Below, piece by piece: positions 22,700 to 35,514 of a stretch of DNA of 64,000 bases. The translations under genes were made by a program, and so were the position numbers. The stretch's first letter is position 1, and each line of letters starts with the position of its first letter. The stretch is taken from the NCBI GenBank assembly GCA_016748015.1, contig JAAOMT010000471.1, positions 24,053 to 88,052 on the forward strand, given 5' to 3'. This DNA comes from Geosiphon pyriformis. Taxonomy: Eukaryota; Glomeromycota; Glomeromycetes; Archaeosporales; Geosiphonaceae. The notes below the pieces were generated by a model. The model worked only from the letters and a program-made list of their open reading frames with translations. It did not search any database and was not told where the DNA came from.

Positions 22700-23586
22700 T
22701 GTTACTTATAAAAAAAAAACAGATATAGGGAAAATAGTAGACCAATAAGCAAATAGTATATAGCATATGAGCACATTGCTCAGCAATATAGAGCAATAAT
22801 AGAAATCACAGCACATTGCTCAGCAATATAGAGCAATATCAGAAAACATGGCACATTGCTCAGCAATATGAAGTGATGTTAGAAAAATGAGAGCACATTA
22901 CTCAGCAATATGAACATTGCTCAAGAAATCATAGCACATTGCTCAGGAAAGTAAGTGATCTTATAGAACATCAATTATATATATATAGCAGTAGCATTAG
23001 AAGTAGAAAGAGCAGAATTTTTTAGTTAGAAATCTTCCATTCACAAATATTAAATAAAATAAATCATTCACCATTCAAATCTACTCTCTACTATCAACAT
23101 GAAATATTGATAGTAATTAATACTTAACCACACTCAAACAATAGCTCTTGATTATGGCTATTGACAAGACATTAACTTGCACATTGCCTTGGCTTATTTC
23201 TTTATTTTTCTTTTATTTTCTTTCTTTCTTTGATTTTATTGTTGTATACTAACTGATTAAAAATTAAAGCATTAAGTAATTAACGTCATGGATAGCCTGG
23301 TAAAAAACCCTGAAATAAGGGTAAAATTATATATATATTAATGGATAGCTTACCAAAAGGGCACAACTGCCAGAATAAACCAGCCACCAAGCTGAAGACA
23401 AAAATTGGAAACACAACTCACCAACCAATCACATTGTCATTGAATCTCTGTCTATTATACAAAGAACTCCACTCTAAAACCTTCAGATACAACTAATGTA
23501 TCAGTATTACCAGCATTATCAAGATATTGAGCACCAAGTTATGGATTTGTTATTTGATTTAAGATTCCAAATAATCATTTATAACA
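22700..23586 (+). repeat. 3' LTR of element B
   Basis: Starts TGTTACTTAT and ends ATAACA. It carries the same U3 array (about 22,771-22,955) as the 5' LTR. ACAT follows at 23,587. Confidence 0.92.
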
Positions 23587-24000
23587 ACATTAAATATAAA
23601 AACTATAATAAGAAAAACCAGCTTATTAACTAATCTGTTATTTAAAACTTTAGAGCTCTTAAAAAAGGTAAAACAACATTAGAACTAATTTAAGTGTATT
23701 TTTTTGAAAGAATTTTGACTAATAAAAAATCAGCCAAAAATAAAAAAATACTTTAATAACTACTAAAAATAGCTTTTTACTATTATTACTAAAAAAAAAG
23801 CTTCTAAAATGTTTAACTATCTGTTTCTATAACAAAAAGAACTTTTTTAATTGAAACTTTGTAAAATACCAAAAAAAAGATACCAGTTACAGTTTTTTTA
23901 TTTTTTGTTTTAGTTATTATTACAGATAATTATTTGAAATATTAGAACAAATAACAAAATCATAACTTGTTGCTCAATAGTTATTGATAATAGTAATTTC
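23587..24000 (-). pseudogene. Fossil LINE ORF1, N-terminal piece
   Basis: On the minus strand, VLNNRLVNKLVFLIIVF runs into the element B insertion point and continues in frame at 13,425 (…VFNIISLKIIVKKTKVSKK). The 5' limit is not visible in this much-decayed DNA. It is the upstream part of the ORF1 at 13,425-12,043 and 2,124-1,731. Confidence 0.5.
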
Positions 24001-25299
24001 TAAAGGTTTTAGTTAAGTTTTTTGTATAATAAACAAAAATTTAATTAATAGTTTCTTTTGTGAATTTTTTTTTTCAGTGTGATGATTGATTTATTCTAAC
24101 AGTTGTGTTCTTTTAATAAGCTATCTTTAAGTTTTCTATTTTTGTTTCCAAGTCTTTTATTAGGCTATTCTTGATATCAATTAGTAAACAACAAAGAAAA
24201 TAAAAAATAAAAAAATAAAAATAAAAATAAAAATTAATATTTTGTTAATAACTATAATTAAAAACTATTAGTCTAGTGTAATTAAGTATTGGTTTTTATT
24301 AACATAAAATGTTAATAGTATAGAATATATTAATATTTCTTTAATCAAGTAATAATAACATAGATTTAGATGATAATAAATGTTTTATTAATATATGTAT
24401 AATTTTATTTCAAGTTATAGAAAATTATCTTTTAAAGAGAAGAGCATTGTTGTTTTAAACTAAATTGTTTGTTTTTTTTGCTTTTAATATTTTTACTATA
24501 TATATAATTTGTATTATACAAAATTTTTTAAAATTTTTCAATTTCCTTGAAAAAAATTCTGTAATTTTACAATTTCTTAAAAGAAATTTTGGAATTTTGG
24601 AATCCTGTAATTTTTTGAGAAAAATCTTAGAATTTTTTTTTATTATGCCTATTTTTAATCAGTTATTTTATCTACTTATTATACTTCCTAATCTCTATAA
24701 GTAATATTGTAGTTATAAAATTAAAGAAATAAAGAATTTTTTATAATTTAATTTGTATTTTATTTATTAAATAATAATAAAATATTATGTAAAATTTTAG
24801 TCAAAACCAAATAAAAAACAAATTTATAAGACAAAATATTGTTTTTAATTTTGTTTATTTATAAAATTATAAATTATAATATAAAAAATTATAAGCTTTT
24901 TTTATTTATTTTATAAAAAATAACAATTTTATTAATAAAAATACGAAAATACTTTGCAAAAAAACTTTAATATTATTTTAACTTATTAATAAAAACATAA
25001 ATAATTTATTTTAAAAAAAATAAAAGTGCTAAAAAAATTTTTTTTTAAGTATTGATAATTTAGTTTTAAAATACTATTTAAACAGAAATAATATTTATAA
25101 AAATAAGTTTTTTAATTAATAAATAACTATTTATAATTAACAAAGTTTTAAATAATAATTTTATATCTTATAAAGTTTATATAAAATAATCTTTAATAAT
25201 TAATTAATATAAATAATTATTTTTTAAATTAAAATATTCAATATATTCAATATATTTTTTATAAGTATTAAACTAAAAAAAGTAAAAACTCTTTCTTTT
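24001..25299. other. AT-rich gene-free DNA between two LINE relics
   Basis: Mostly A/T homopolymer and ATTT-like runs. A frame at 24,465-24,704 is low-complexity Phe/Ile/Asn and is not credible as a gene. A short repeated AATTTTGGAATC-type motif near 24,560-24,640 is the only visible structure. Confidence 0.5.
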
Positions 25300-25389
25300 A
25301 TTGATTTTCTGATTACAATAAAAGTATAAAGTAGTTAAAGATATACACTTTTTTTTCTTTTTTTTTCTTTTGTTTTTGCAGTTCTTTCT

Positions 25390-27120
25390 TTTATTACATT
25401 TTTATTTATTACTAAAGAATTAATAGACTCTTTTGTTAATAGTTTTGGTTTTGGTTCAGCTAAATTAAAAATCCAGTCTGGCATTAAAAAAAAGTGTATT
25501 AAAAATATTTATTCTTATAGTTTTTCATACAAAAAGCTGAAAAAATCTGAAGCTATTAATAGTATAATAAACTTATTAGCTGGCTTTCTATTTATTAACA
25601 TATTATAAGCTAATAAAAATAATTATAAAAAATTTTAAAATAGTAAAGTAGATAACAAAAAACTAGTATTAGTAAAGTATCAAACATAAAAAATATAAAA
25701 AACACAATTGCAGAGAAAAAAAGTTACATAAATTTAAATACTTTTGAGATAAATAATATAATAGATAATATAATTTTAAAAAAGATGCAAACTAAAACAT
25801 ATATTTGGAACAGTTATTAAATATGCTTTTTTTAATAAATTAAGTAATAATAAAGACATATTAATATTTCTAGTGCTTAAGTTTGATGATTTCCAAAAAT
25901 TGCTATTGGTTGAGTTATAAAGCAAAAAAATTAGAAATTTTAGTTTAAAAAAATTTTTTGTATTAAATATTAAATTTTCTGTAATGTCTGACAAAACTTA
26001 TGAAAATAAGTTGTTGTTAATAAAAAATTTTTTTATCATATTAATAGTTTTAGAAGAGTATTAACTTTCTTAAAATTTCTAGATATTATTAAATCAATTT
26101 TTATATCTAAATTAAGCTTAAACAAAACAAAAAAATTGGCTGTTAGTAAAAAATTTTGGTAAATAATAATATTAAAAAACAAATAATTATACAAATCAGA
26201 AAATAATTGTTAAAAAAATTCCAGTTGATCTTCTTAAATTGGCTATAAAATCAGTATTCTTTAAGTTTAGTAAAATTGTTTCTATTAAGATACAATTTAT
26301 TGGTCTTTAACAAAAAGTTTTAGTTAAGTTTGAATTTGTTAATATAATTAATTTGGTTTTAGTTAAGTAATCAGTTTTTATAGATAAAAATTTTGTGTAT
26401 ATGGTTAAAGTTGTTAATAATAAACAAATATAAATATCTAAAAATTAATATTGGGCTTTATTATATATCTTATTAATTAATACTATTGTTTATAATTTTT
26501 CTGATTTGTTGACATTATATTATAAAAAAACTTGTTTTATTGATTGTAACTCAAGTTTATATAAATGTAATCAATATATAATTGTTTATTTTGTTAATAA
26601 AGCATTAAAAAAACTTGCTATTAGTTCTATTCCAGTTTTTAAGAATGTAAATTTGTACTAAACTGGCTTATTACTAGTTATTTGTGCTTAGATTACCAGT
26701 AATTCTTTGTTTTTTTTTTTTTTATATGAAATAGTTCCTTAAAAATTGACTTCTTTTTAGAAAAAAAATCTCTTCTGCTGGTTATATTGAAAATAAGTGA
26801 AAAAATTGCTGCTTTTAAGTACAATTTTACCAATCTCATAAAACAAATTGATAAGTTAGTTAAGAGATTAAATACACTTAAACTAACAGTTTTTTAGCTT
26901 AAATCTAGATATTAGTCATTGGTAACTTTTTTATTACAAAATTAAAAAATAAATACAATAATAAGTAAAAGTTTAAATGTGGCAATTAATAATATGATTA
27001 TTATAAAAACAGAGTTTTTTGATTTGTTAATTGCTTTCAAGTTGAAAGACAATATAAATAATCTGTCAAAAATAGTTATAAGCCTATTGGCCAAAATAAA
27101 AAATAAAAGCTTGAGTTTAA
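25390..27120 (+). pseudogene. LINE ORF1 relic
   Basis: Recognisable stretches are CIKNIYSYSFSYKKLKKSE near 25,490, KFLDIIKSIFISKLSLNK near 26,090, and KKIPVDLLKLAIKSVFFKF then FSKIVSIKIQFIGL near 26,220-26,310. LLTLYYKKTCFID and ALKKLAISSIPVFKNVNL follow up to about 26,660. They resemble the RNA-binding-like ORF1 of LINEs in mycorrhizal fungi (family identity from memory). Stops and frame changes throughout. Confidence 0.6.
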
Positions 27121-27129
27121 ACATTTCTA

Positions 27130-30100
27130 CTTAGCAATAACTAAACTGATTTGAAAAATTGCTATATGTAATATTCATATATTAATGTTTTTACTAAACA
27201 AAATAATATTATTTATTAATATATAGACTTAAATAATATAATTTCTATTATTACAAAAAATAAAATTGAAATCTAATATTAGACTATATATTATAAACAA
27301 GTTTGATAAGATGCAAATTTTTGCATTTAATTTGGATAAAAGTTTTCTTAATATTGAAATAACTATTATTATAAACAATTTTTTGGCTTAATATGTTTCA
27401 AAAATAGAAAAAATTTTTGGTTAAATTATTTTAGTACAGTTTTTATTCAAGAATAAACTTTTAGTTATAATTTTAGATTTGTATATTTATGTTTCTGTTA
27501 AAGCTAAATTTGATTAAACATTAAAAATCAATTCTTTCATTATTAAAGCAGTTAACTCTAATATTTTTATGGTTTTAAGTAAAAATTTCAATAAAAATAA
27601 GTCTAAAAAAAGTACAAGTTTTAAGTTTTGTGTGAACTTAGATTTGGTTAATTTTTTGATAAGTATTTTTTAGTTAAAACTTCAACTTGAAGTAATTTAT
27701 GATTGTTAGTTATAGAATTAACTTTGTGTCTGACTTTTTTAATACAAATTACTAGACAGTTTTGGTTTTGGTTGGCCTAAATAGTTTTTTAGATATTTAT
27801 TTAAATAGTATATACAAATAAATTAATAAAAATTGCTGAAAATCCAAGATAAGTAATGCAAATAAAATTAAATAAACATGCTTTAAAAAGTGTTTTTTTA
27901 ATAAACTATTAGTATTGAATAATAGATTCTTGAAAGCTAAGAGTTTTGGTAATTTGAATGAGATATAAAAGATATTAAAAAAGATAATAGTGAGTTTAGT
28001 TAATAAAATATTTTTTAAACAATAGTATAATAAGTTTAATTGTTTAAAAAATAAACAATCATCAAAGTTTTTCAAGTTAAAACTACTTGTTGTTAAGATT
28101 ATAAAAAGTTTGAGCTTAGAAAATATGTTTAAATTTGATTACTTTATCAAAACTTAGTTAATTATTAATAATACAGAGGCTTTTAAGATTATAAAAATAG
28201 TTCAAAATAATATAAATATAATAGCCATTATTAATTATTTATTAATAATTAAGAAAAAATATAGAAAATCTAAATATCATAAGTCTAAGACAACAAAAAA
28301 TGCATTAATAAAGAAAATTATTGAACAGTATATAAAAAATATTTGTTTAAATAAGAGATAAATGATTAGAAGTGTTTTAGAACAATTTTTTTACAAAGTT
28401 ATTTTGAATTATTTGGTTGTTAAAAAAAATTTGGTTTTAAAACTAAATAAGAATAAAAGTAAGATTAATAAAATTATAGAAGAATAAATAAAAAAAAGAA
28501 TTGTGTCTTAAAAGCTATTTAGTCTGTAACTTTAATAATATTCACTTTTGGTTTATATAAATAATAATATATTTTTTAGGATTATATATAAAGTTAGATT
28601 ACAGAAATTGGCTTTGGTTATCAATAGTCTATTTGATGACAAAGCTGTTAAGCTGTTTAATATATTAAATAAACTTTAAAAGCACTGTAACAAAACTGTG
28701 TTAAAATGTTTTCTAAATTTATTTAATTTATGTTTATTTCTTGGTAATGTTTTGGTTCTTTAGAAAAAGACATAAGTTTTAATGATTTCCAAATTTTATA
28801 AATAAAAAAGTGTCTTAATAAATATTTGATCTATTGTACTAATTGAAACAGCTAAAAATATTCTGTCAAAAATTTTTTTAGATTGAATTTTTTTTGCATG
28901 TAATGAGTTTAATATTCTTTGTAATGATAATTTTTTGGTTTTAAAGAGTACTATAACTCAGTTTTTTGTGTTTGCTATTGGTTTAATTATAAAAAATGCT
29001 TTAAAAAAAAGCTAAAAGCTTTGGTTGGTTTTGCAAAATATATATAAGACATATGATTTAGTTAGATACTATTACTTAAAAACTAGTTTGAAGCATGTTA
29101 AAATATGTAACAGATTTGTTAATTTCTTTGAAAATATATACATAAACAGAATCAACAGAATGATAACTAATTTTGGTCTTTTGAATAACTATAAAGTACA
29201 TAATAAACTGAATTAAAGTAAAATTTTTTTGCTACTTTTGTGAAAAATTTTTTACAATTCTTTTTTGTGCAAAGTAAAAAAACAAAAACACTTGTGTAGA
29301 TATAAGATTAACAAAAAATTTATGGCAAAAATAGACAGAATAGAGATTAGTAGAAAAAATTTTTATTTTTCATAGCTGGTACTTTTATTAATAATACAAT
29401 TTAGATTAATAATAGCCAAATTTCAACTCAGTATATTTTAAATATTGCTAGTGAATTTTTTAAGATTAATAATATTTTTATTAATAATAATAAAACAGTA
29501 ATTATTTCTATTAACTAAAGAATTGTAAGTGCTTTTTTACATATTAGTAGTTTATTGATTTTTATTACTTAGTATAACAAATCTTATAGGTATTTAAGAA
29601 TTTTTTTGTTAACTAAAAGTATATTAAAGATAAATCTTGTCAAAATATATTCGTATATTAAATATTTTTTTAAATTTGGTTCTTAAGAAAGTATTATTGA
29701 ACAAGTAGTTTTCATATTTGGTTTTAGTATTTTTGCAGCCCATAATTGACTATTGTATACAGTTTAGTTTTGTGTCTAAAAATATGTATTAAAATTCAAA
29801 TATTATAATGAAAAAAAGATTCAGATTTAAGGCCAATTTGTTAAAAATTTTTCTAATAAGACAATATATTATTTATTTCTGTACAAATTGAAATTTTTTA
29901 AATAAATACAAGTGAAAATAAAATTAGTTTTAACATTAATTTTGCTAATATTTTAAAAATTTTTGGCTGGTTGCTTAAGTATTGGTTTTTGAATTTACAG
30001 ATTCTAAATTAAACATCTATAAATTTATTACAATATCTAATTAAATTAAAAGTCAGTTTTATAAATAATTTCTTAGTAGATATGATAAAAATTTTTTAAT

Positions 30101-31560
30101 TATCAAAAATCTCTATACTTAATAATTTGTCTAATGTATTCCGTAGTTTTTAGTTATTATTTAATATCCAAAATTTTGAGTAATTTTTATTACTTTAAGA
30201 TAGTTAATTCTTTAAGACACTCTAATATTGTTTTTAAAAACAGATTATTAAACAAGCATAGATTAGTTATGAATTAGAAAACTTTTTATTATTAGAAAAA
30301 ATTGAGTTCTAGAAATTTAATGTCAGTATAGTTTGAAAAAATGTTAATGTACATAAGTAGTTTTCTTGTTAATGCTGATAAAATTGTCTTTAGCTTTAAC
30401 TGTTCAGATTTTCTTAATTTGATAGACTTTATAAATATTTGGGAATGCTTGTATAAGTTGTAGATAGGAGTAATAAATATTTATACTAATGGTTTAATAA
30501 AAAATTTAGGTATTATAAAGATAATTAGTGAGACAGTTGTTTATTTTCCAGAAATTAAAATAGATATAGATGTTAAAATATATGGATTGTTGCCTTTATA
30601 ATGTTAAAATTACAGATGATTGTCTTGGCCTTAGAGTGTATTCTTTTTTTTTGCTTAATAGTTTTGTATATAGACTGCTAAATAATTATAAATATATGCA
30701 TTTTAGAATTTTAGCTTCATATGCCAGATTACAGAAATAAGTTTTGGGTAAAAAAATACCATGTGACTAATTTGATTAAGTTTAAAAACATTGTAATAAA
30801 GTAGATAAAAATCAAAAACTATTTAAAAAATACTAAAAATAACTAGACAAATGCTTTTATATATAATATAGCACAGTTTTATTTGGTTTTTTCTGTGAAA
30901 ATTCGAAAAAAGTTTATTGTAACTAATTGTCTGGTTGTGTTAAACAATGTTTGTTATTTTATTTATAATCTTTTTTAGACTATTTATTGTGCTCAATAGA
31001 AAGCAAGTCCTAATGTCAATGTTTTAGATAGCTTATTTATCTAAAACATAGATTAAAATTGCACTGCTATGATTTGGCATTTGGATTTTTATTTTCTTTG
31101 CACATATTTGATATAAATAATTCATAGAAGACTGTCAGTTACAGTTAAAAAGAAGCTTTATAATAAAAATCACTTAAGTGTTTTGTGTTTAGCATATAAT
31201 AATGTTAAATTGTTGAATCATGTTTTTATGTATTCAAAGAATGTTTTTATATGTTCAAACATCTTATGTAATTACATAAAATTATAAAAGTTTTTATTAG
31301 TAACCTGTTTTCTATTGTTTTTACTGATATTATATGTTTTTTTTTGGATATTTCTAATGTTGAGTTGTATACAGTCTTGTGTAAAAATAATTTTAAAGTT
31401 AGATTAATTTCATATTATAAAGCATTTTTCTTTGTCAAAACTTTTCTAATTATAGCTTTTTTTGATAAAAAATCTAATTTGAGATATTGGCAATTATTTT
31501 TTTAAATTTATCCTAAATTAGGTTTATTGTAATTCCAAAAAGTTTTTTGACTATTTTCTT
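27130..31560 (+). pseudogene. LINE ORF2 relic: endonuclease, reverse transcriptase, RNase H
   Basis: Starts around KIAICNI near 27,160, like the CNIRG start of LINE endonucleases. NSFIIKAVNSNIFMVLSKNFN near 27,540 matches the GDFN-containing endonuclease core with the Asp lost. RT follows: KHCNKTVLKCFLNLFN, MISKFYK, VLIETAKNILSKIF, and an open segment at 29,025-29,216 (WLVLQNIYKTYDLVRYYYLK, RINRMITNFGLLN). RNase H is seen at about 30,470-30,660 (INIYTNGLIKNLG, LQMIVLALEC). A C-terminal IHRRLSVTVKKKLYN segment lies near 31,120. Reverse transcription at the target would be its role; it is thoroughly dead. Confidence 0.72.
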
Positions 31561-31750
31561 AAGTAATTATCATGAAAAAAGCAACTTTTGAATTATAGCT
31601 GAAAAAACATAGTTAGATTTTTTTTTTATGATAATTAATGCTCTTTCAAGTCAGTCGAAAAAAAAAATTGTGTTTTAATTAATAAAGCTGAAGAAATTAT
31701 TTTCTGGCAAAAAATAAATTATCAATATTATATGAATAAAAAAAAATTTT

Positions 31751-32819
31751 TAAGGAGTTTATCTTATCAATAAATAAGAATTTCAAACTATAATTTTGTT
31801 AAATCACATTTTCGAAAAGGCTAAAAATTTATTCACTTTATTTATATTGCATTAAAAACTATGCTTGTTATTATCCTATTGATATTTTTACTTTTAAATA
31901 AAAATCTTTTAATTTCTAATAACTTATTTGCATTTTTAATATATATTATTTATAAGAATACTTATTTAGTGTGTAAATACATCACACATATATCAATGTG
32001 TGTTATATATAATCTATTTTATGCTAAAACAGAAAACATAATATCACATGCTCACTTATTACAGCATGCTTTACAGTCAATAACCTTCACACTCAATTAA
32101 TATGTAATAGCCTATATAATACTTTTAAATATAAAATCAAAAACTAAATCTTCCTTAAAATTCTTTATCTATTCTAAGTTAAATATTGTCATCAATTGTG
32201 TAAATTCAATTCCAACTCTAAAAAAGATGGTTAAACCAAAAAAGTTTACAAAAATATTAAATATAATAAATAAAAGACTTATATTTTGTAAAAAATTAAG
32301 GTCTGAAATAAATTAATCTCTATATTTTTGTTATATTTCGGATAGCATCTTATGTCTCTTCTGAGTTAAGGCTTGTTGATTTAAGTTACAATTATCATAA
32401 GCAGTAATAACTCTTTTTTGAGATTCTTTTGCAATGTTATAATAAGCTAATGTATGTTTTTGATCACAGAATACTTTCTATTAATTACATCATAGTATAC
32501 ATGTATAGGATCTGTTTTATTCAAAAGTTTTTTCTTTTCAAATAATTTCACAGGAAATGATGGCAAAGCTGTATATATTGCTATACTTAATATGAAAAAT
32601 TCTTGCAAATTTTGGGTGTAAGACACTCAAAAACATCTTAAATATTACCAGACTGTAGAGAGTAATTAGCAAAACAATAGAATTCAAGATTAAAAATAAC
32701 AACTTTTAAGGATTTGTTTTCAAACAAAGATATTTTCAAAGTGTAAATTCCTATACACCAGATTTGAATCATTTATAAATATTGGGTTATTAACAACTCT
32801 AAAAAACATATGAAAACTA
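31751..32819. other. Gene-free AT-rich stretch
   Basis: A 79-codon ATG frame at 31,861-32,100 is hydrophobic and low complexity, with no family resemblance, so I do not call it. Nothing else is supportable. Confidence 0.45.
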
Positions 32820-33530
32820 TTTTCTAAGTAAGAGTTGTTTCATTCATTTTTAGAAAATTTCAGAGTTCCCTATCTATTTTAATAGTAATACCCAAATGCA
32901 TTTTGATTTTCTGTCTTTTTGTTTTTAAATAGTATTCAAATATTTCTAGATTTTTTGCTGTTCTCTATTTATTTTGACAATATATTTCAATATTGGTTTG
33001 TGAACTTAGATATCTTACTTTTTCTAGATCTTTCATTATTTCCAGTCTATTTGAATAATATGTTCTAAATTTGTTTTGTTTAAGTAACTTTCTGCTTCTA
33101 CTACTATTGAATAGAATTTAAATGCTTTTTCATTATTTCTTTTCTATTTTGATAACAATATCTAAGAGTGAATTGCACAAGTAAACTTCCCATCTCTACT
33201 GCTTTTAAATAGATTTCAAATGCTTTTTTAAAGATTTTCATTCTTACTCATTTATTATTATAACAAAGTCCAAAAATGTATTGTGTATTTAAATCTCTCC
33301 TTTCTGCTGTTTTTTCTCAATTTTTTAAAGTACCAATTCCATTATTATAATATTATGTAAGGCTGTATTGTGCAAATAAATCTCAACTACAGCTTTTGAA
33401 TAGAGCTTAAATGCTTTTTATCAATTTTATAAAGTATAGAGTAAGTTATTATAGCAATAACCTAAGAAAAATTTTTCAAAAAAAACTTTTCCTTTGCTGC
33501 TTTTTGCAATTTTAAAAATGTTTTTGTTAA
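32820..33530 (-). pseudogene. Sel1-repeat pseudogene
   Basis: The minus strand shows four to five decayed Sel1-like units of about 36 residues. Recognisable cores are KAFEIYLKAVEMGSLLVQF near 33,220, KAFKFYSIVVEAESYL near 33,120, KHLSSIQKLxVEI near 33,400 and LEIFEYYLKTKRQ near 32,940. They alternate with …YCYQN-type turns. Sel1 repeats form helical scaffolds for protein-protein contacts. In these fungi they are often fused to kinase domains, but none is seen here. Stops and frame shifts occur in every unit. Confidence 0.65.
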
Positions 33531-33807
33531 ATTAGAAATAATTTCCAATCTTATTTTCTAAAGAAAAGCCAGTCTATTAAACACTTTGAACTTTTTATTT
33601 TGTTTATAATTTACATAAATTGTTTTTTCTTAAAGTAAATACCATTAGACATTGATGCAATTCAATTAATAAAAAATATTGTTGGTAAAGATTTTAAGCA
33701 TTTTATATTTTCTTTTAGAAGTTAATCATTCATTTTTTTGGTCAATTTTTTCATATATATATGATAATAGTAAAAATACTATATAACAAATTCAAATAAA
33801 TACCAGA

Positions 33808-33948
33808 GTCTACAAGTGCAAGTTTTAAATTCGAATGTGGTAGAAGGTTTCTGAGCCTGCAAATACAAATTATAACTTTAAATATAGTGAAAGGTATTCA
33901 AGCCTACAAGTTCAAGTTATCATTTTGAATATAGTAAAAAGTATTTTG
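33808..33948 (+). repeat. Three tandem 47-bp repeats
   Basis: Units start GTCTACAAGT, GCCTGCAAAT and GCCTACAAGT, and run AAGTT…TTTGAATATAGT(A/G)AAAGGTAT. All are 47 bases. A period not divisible by three and poor frame continuity argue against coding. Confidence 0.7.
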
Positions 33949-34436
33949 GCTCTATGGATTAATATTCAAATAAGTTATTGTTTTTGTGGTGGCCAAACAA
34001 AAAACTTTATAAAATTTCTAATAGTCCATGTAAATAAGAAATAAGTAATGTATATATTACCAACTTAAATTAACAAAATATTATTTTGCACTAATTTGAA
34101 TGTGCCTATGAATCTATTTGTAGTCTACATAAAATTGGAACATTGAAAATAATATGATGGATTTCTTTTTGTAACAACAATATAAACTAATATTTAGAAA
34201 TTTATAAAGAGTGAACAAGTTTCTTTTGATGATGATATGATAAAGAAAAATATAATATATTTACAAAGGAGGCTTTCAAGTGATTTATCTTCTTTTTTTA
34301 TAGAAATTCATCAAAATATACCAGTTTGGTTATAAGTAATGATTCAATTATAATAGAATTGTTGTTACCTAAACAGCATGGTAAGAGCAACTTTGTTTTT
34401 TTTGTTCTAATCAACATTTTATTAAATTGATCCTTT

Positions 34437-35310
34437 AACAGAAACCAGCACGCTTCCAAACTTAATTCAAGATAATGCTATGAGTTTATTTCAGATTTTT
34501 CAGAAAAATATACAGAAAATTCAAGTATAAAATTTACACATGATAAAAAATGGAAGGAAATGAATAAAATTTTTATGGATATTACCCAAGACATTCTTGA
34601 TATATTGCAAGTAATTTTCAAGAAGATTTTTTATAAAATTTTTAAATTATTGATTTTTAGAGCTGATTTTTGGATAAATCCAGCATTTGGACTTGAACTT
34701 ATGAAAACCAAAGTGAAGGGACATATGTAACAGAAATATTAATCCCCTTATTTCAAGTATCATTAAAAGAGCTTCCATATAGGCAATTTGCCTTTATCAG
34801 CACGTAAAGTTTTATATTAAAAAAAGTTTTTTTATTACCAAAAGTTATGTTTTTAAAATTTTACTTTTAGTGCAGAGCGACAAAGTATAGCTAGTGCAAA
34901 GAGAAAAGGAGAAGAATATTTTGGAAAGCTACCAGATTATATGTATTTACAAAAACGGAAAGGTAAAATATTTAAGCTTGTATTTGGGTAATGCTTACAT
35001 TTATTTTGTAGCAATACTAAAAAAAAGAAAAAAAGAAATAAAATTGTGGTGAGAACCAATAATGGTATGTTTTGGAAAAAAATCAATTTGGTGTTTTAGG
35101 AATTCGAGTAGCAAGTAATATTTTATGATAAAAATTATTTTAAAACTCTATTATTTTTTATGATATTATAGATCCAGTTAAATTTACCTATTAGGAAAAA
35201 TCTTGATATACATTGATATTATTATCTAAAAAAACCACAAATTTCGATACAATGGTCTGAACAAGCTTTATTAAATTTACCCGAATTTGTTAAATCTACA
35301 GGTATTTATT
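34437..35310 (+). pseudogene. Decayed multi-exon gene of a family common in mycorrhizal fungi
   Basis: Coding-like blocks appear in order: FTHDKKWKEMNKIFMDI, ADFWINPAFGLELMK, SEGTYVTEILIPLFQVSLKE then LPYRQFAFIST, AERQSIASAKRKGEEYFGK, and EIKLW(stop) followed in another frame by NNGMFWKKNQFGVLGIRVAS. The last block is NLPIRKNLDIH. Intron-like GT…AG gaps separate several of them. I recall this as an expanded, uncharacterised family in Rhizophagus-like genomes, with no assigned function. Stops (such as TGA for Arg after KLW) and frame changes mark it as a pseudogene. Confidence 0.5.
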
Positions 35311-35514
35311 TTATTATGCTAAATTTCATTTATGAATATAACAAAATAAAGATCAAAATTTTTTTAGGATTTATTAGACATAGAAAAAATGCATAAAAAA
35401 TCTATATATTATAGAGATTTTATTTGTTTGATTTTTGCTTTATAGCATACCAAAAAATATCATAGATTGACTATTGTGATTGCATTTTGTAAATCATGAT
35501 CATGATCTTTTGGA

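Larger units (their letters stand above)
13426..23586 (+). mobile_element. Element B: complete but inactivated Ty3/Gypsy LTR retrotransposon
   Basis: LTRs at 13,426-14,310 and 22,700-23,586 (885 and 887 bp) with TG…CA ends. A perfect 4-bp target duplication ACAT lies at 13,422-13,425 and 23,587-23,590. Domain order matches element A, but the LTRs are unrelated in sequence and the proteins are well diverged, so it is a different family of the same lineage. ORF1 stays in one frame from the Gag start to 20,587 apart from stops. Protease, dUTPase, RT and integrase have all lost catalytic acids by G-to-A changes. It is inserted in the same minus-strand LINE ORF1 as element A, 1.4 kb away. Confidence 0.93.
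25300..31750 (+). mobile_element. Fossil non-LTR (LINE) retrotransposon, plus strand
   Basis: Two consecutive decayed coding regions in LINE order: ORF1, then endonuclease, reverse transcriptase, RNase H and a C-terminal region. They are recognisable only by reading through stops and several frame changes. Nearly every expected C or G that can mutate by transition has become T or A, far beyond the LTR elements. Boundaries are approximate; no poly(A) tail or target duplication was resolved. Confidence 0.7.

Noticed and set aside
24465-24704. A 79-codon open frame
   Set aside because: Phe/Ile/Asn-rich product expected from AT-rich DNA, with an internal repeated motif and no family match.
27797-28075. 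A 92-codon minus-strand frame in the LINE
   Set aside because: Runs antisense to the recognisable endonuclease-RT relic and has a low-complexity product.
31861-32100. A 79-codon ATG frame after the LINE
   Set aside because: Low-complexity hydrophobic composition, no homologue recognised, and it lies in decayed AT-rich DNA.
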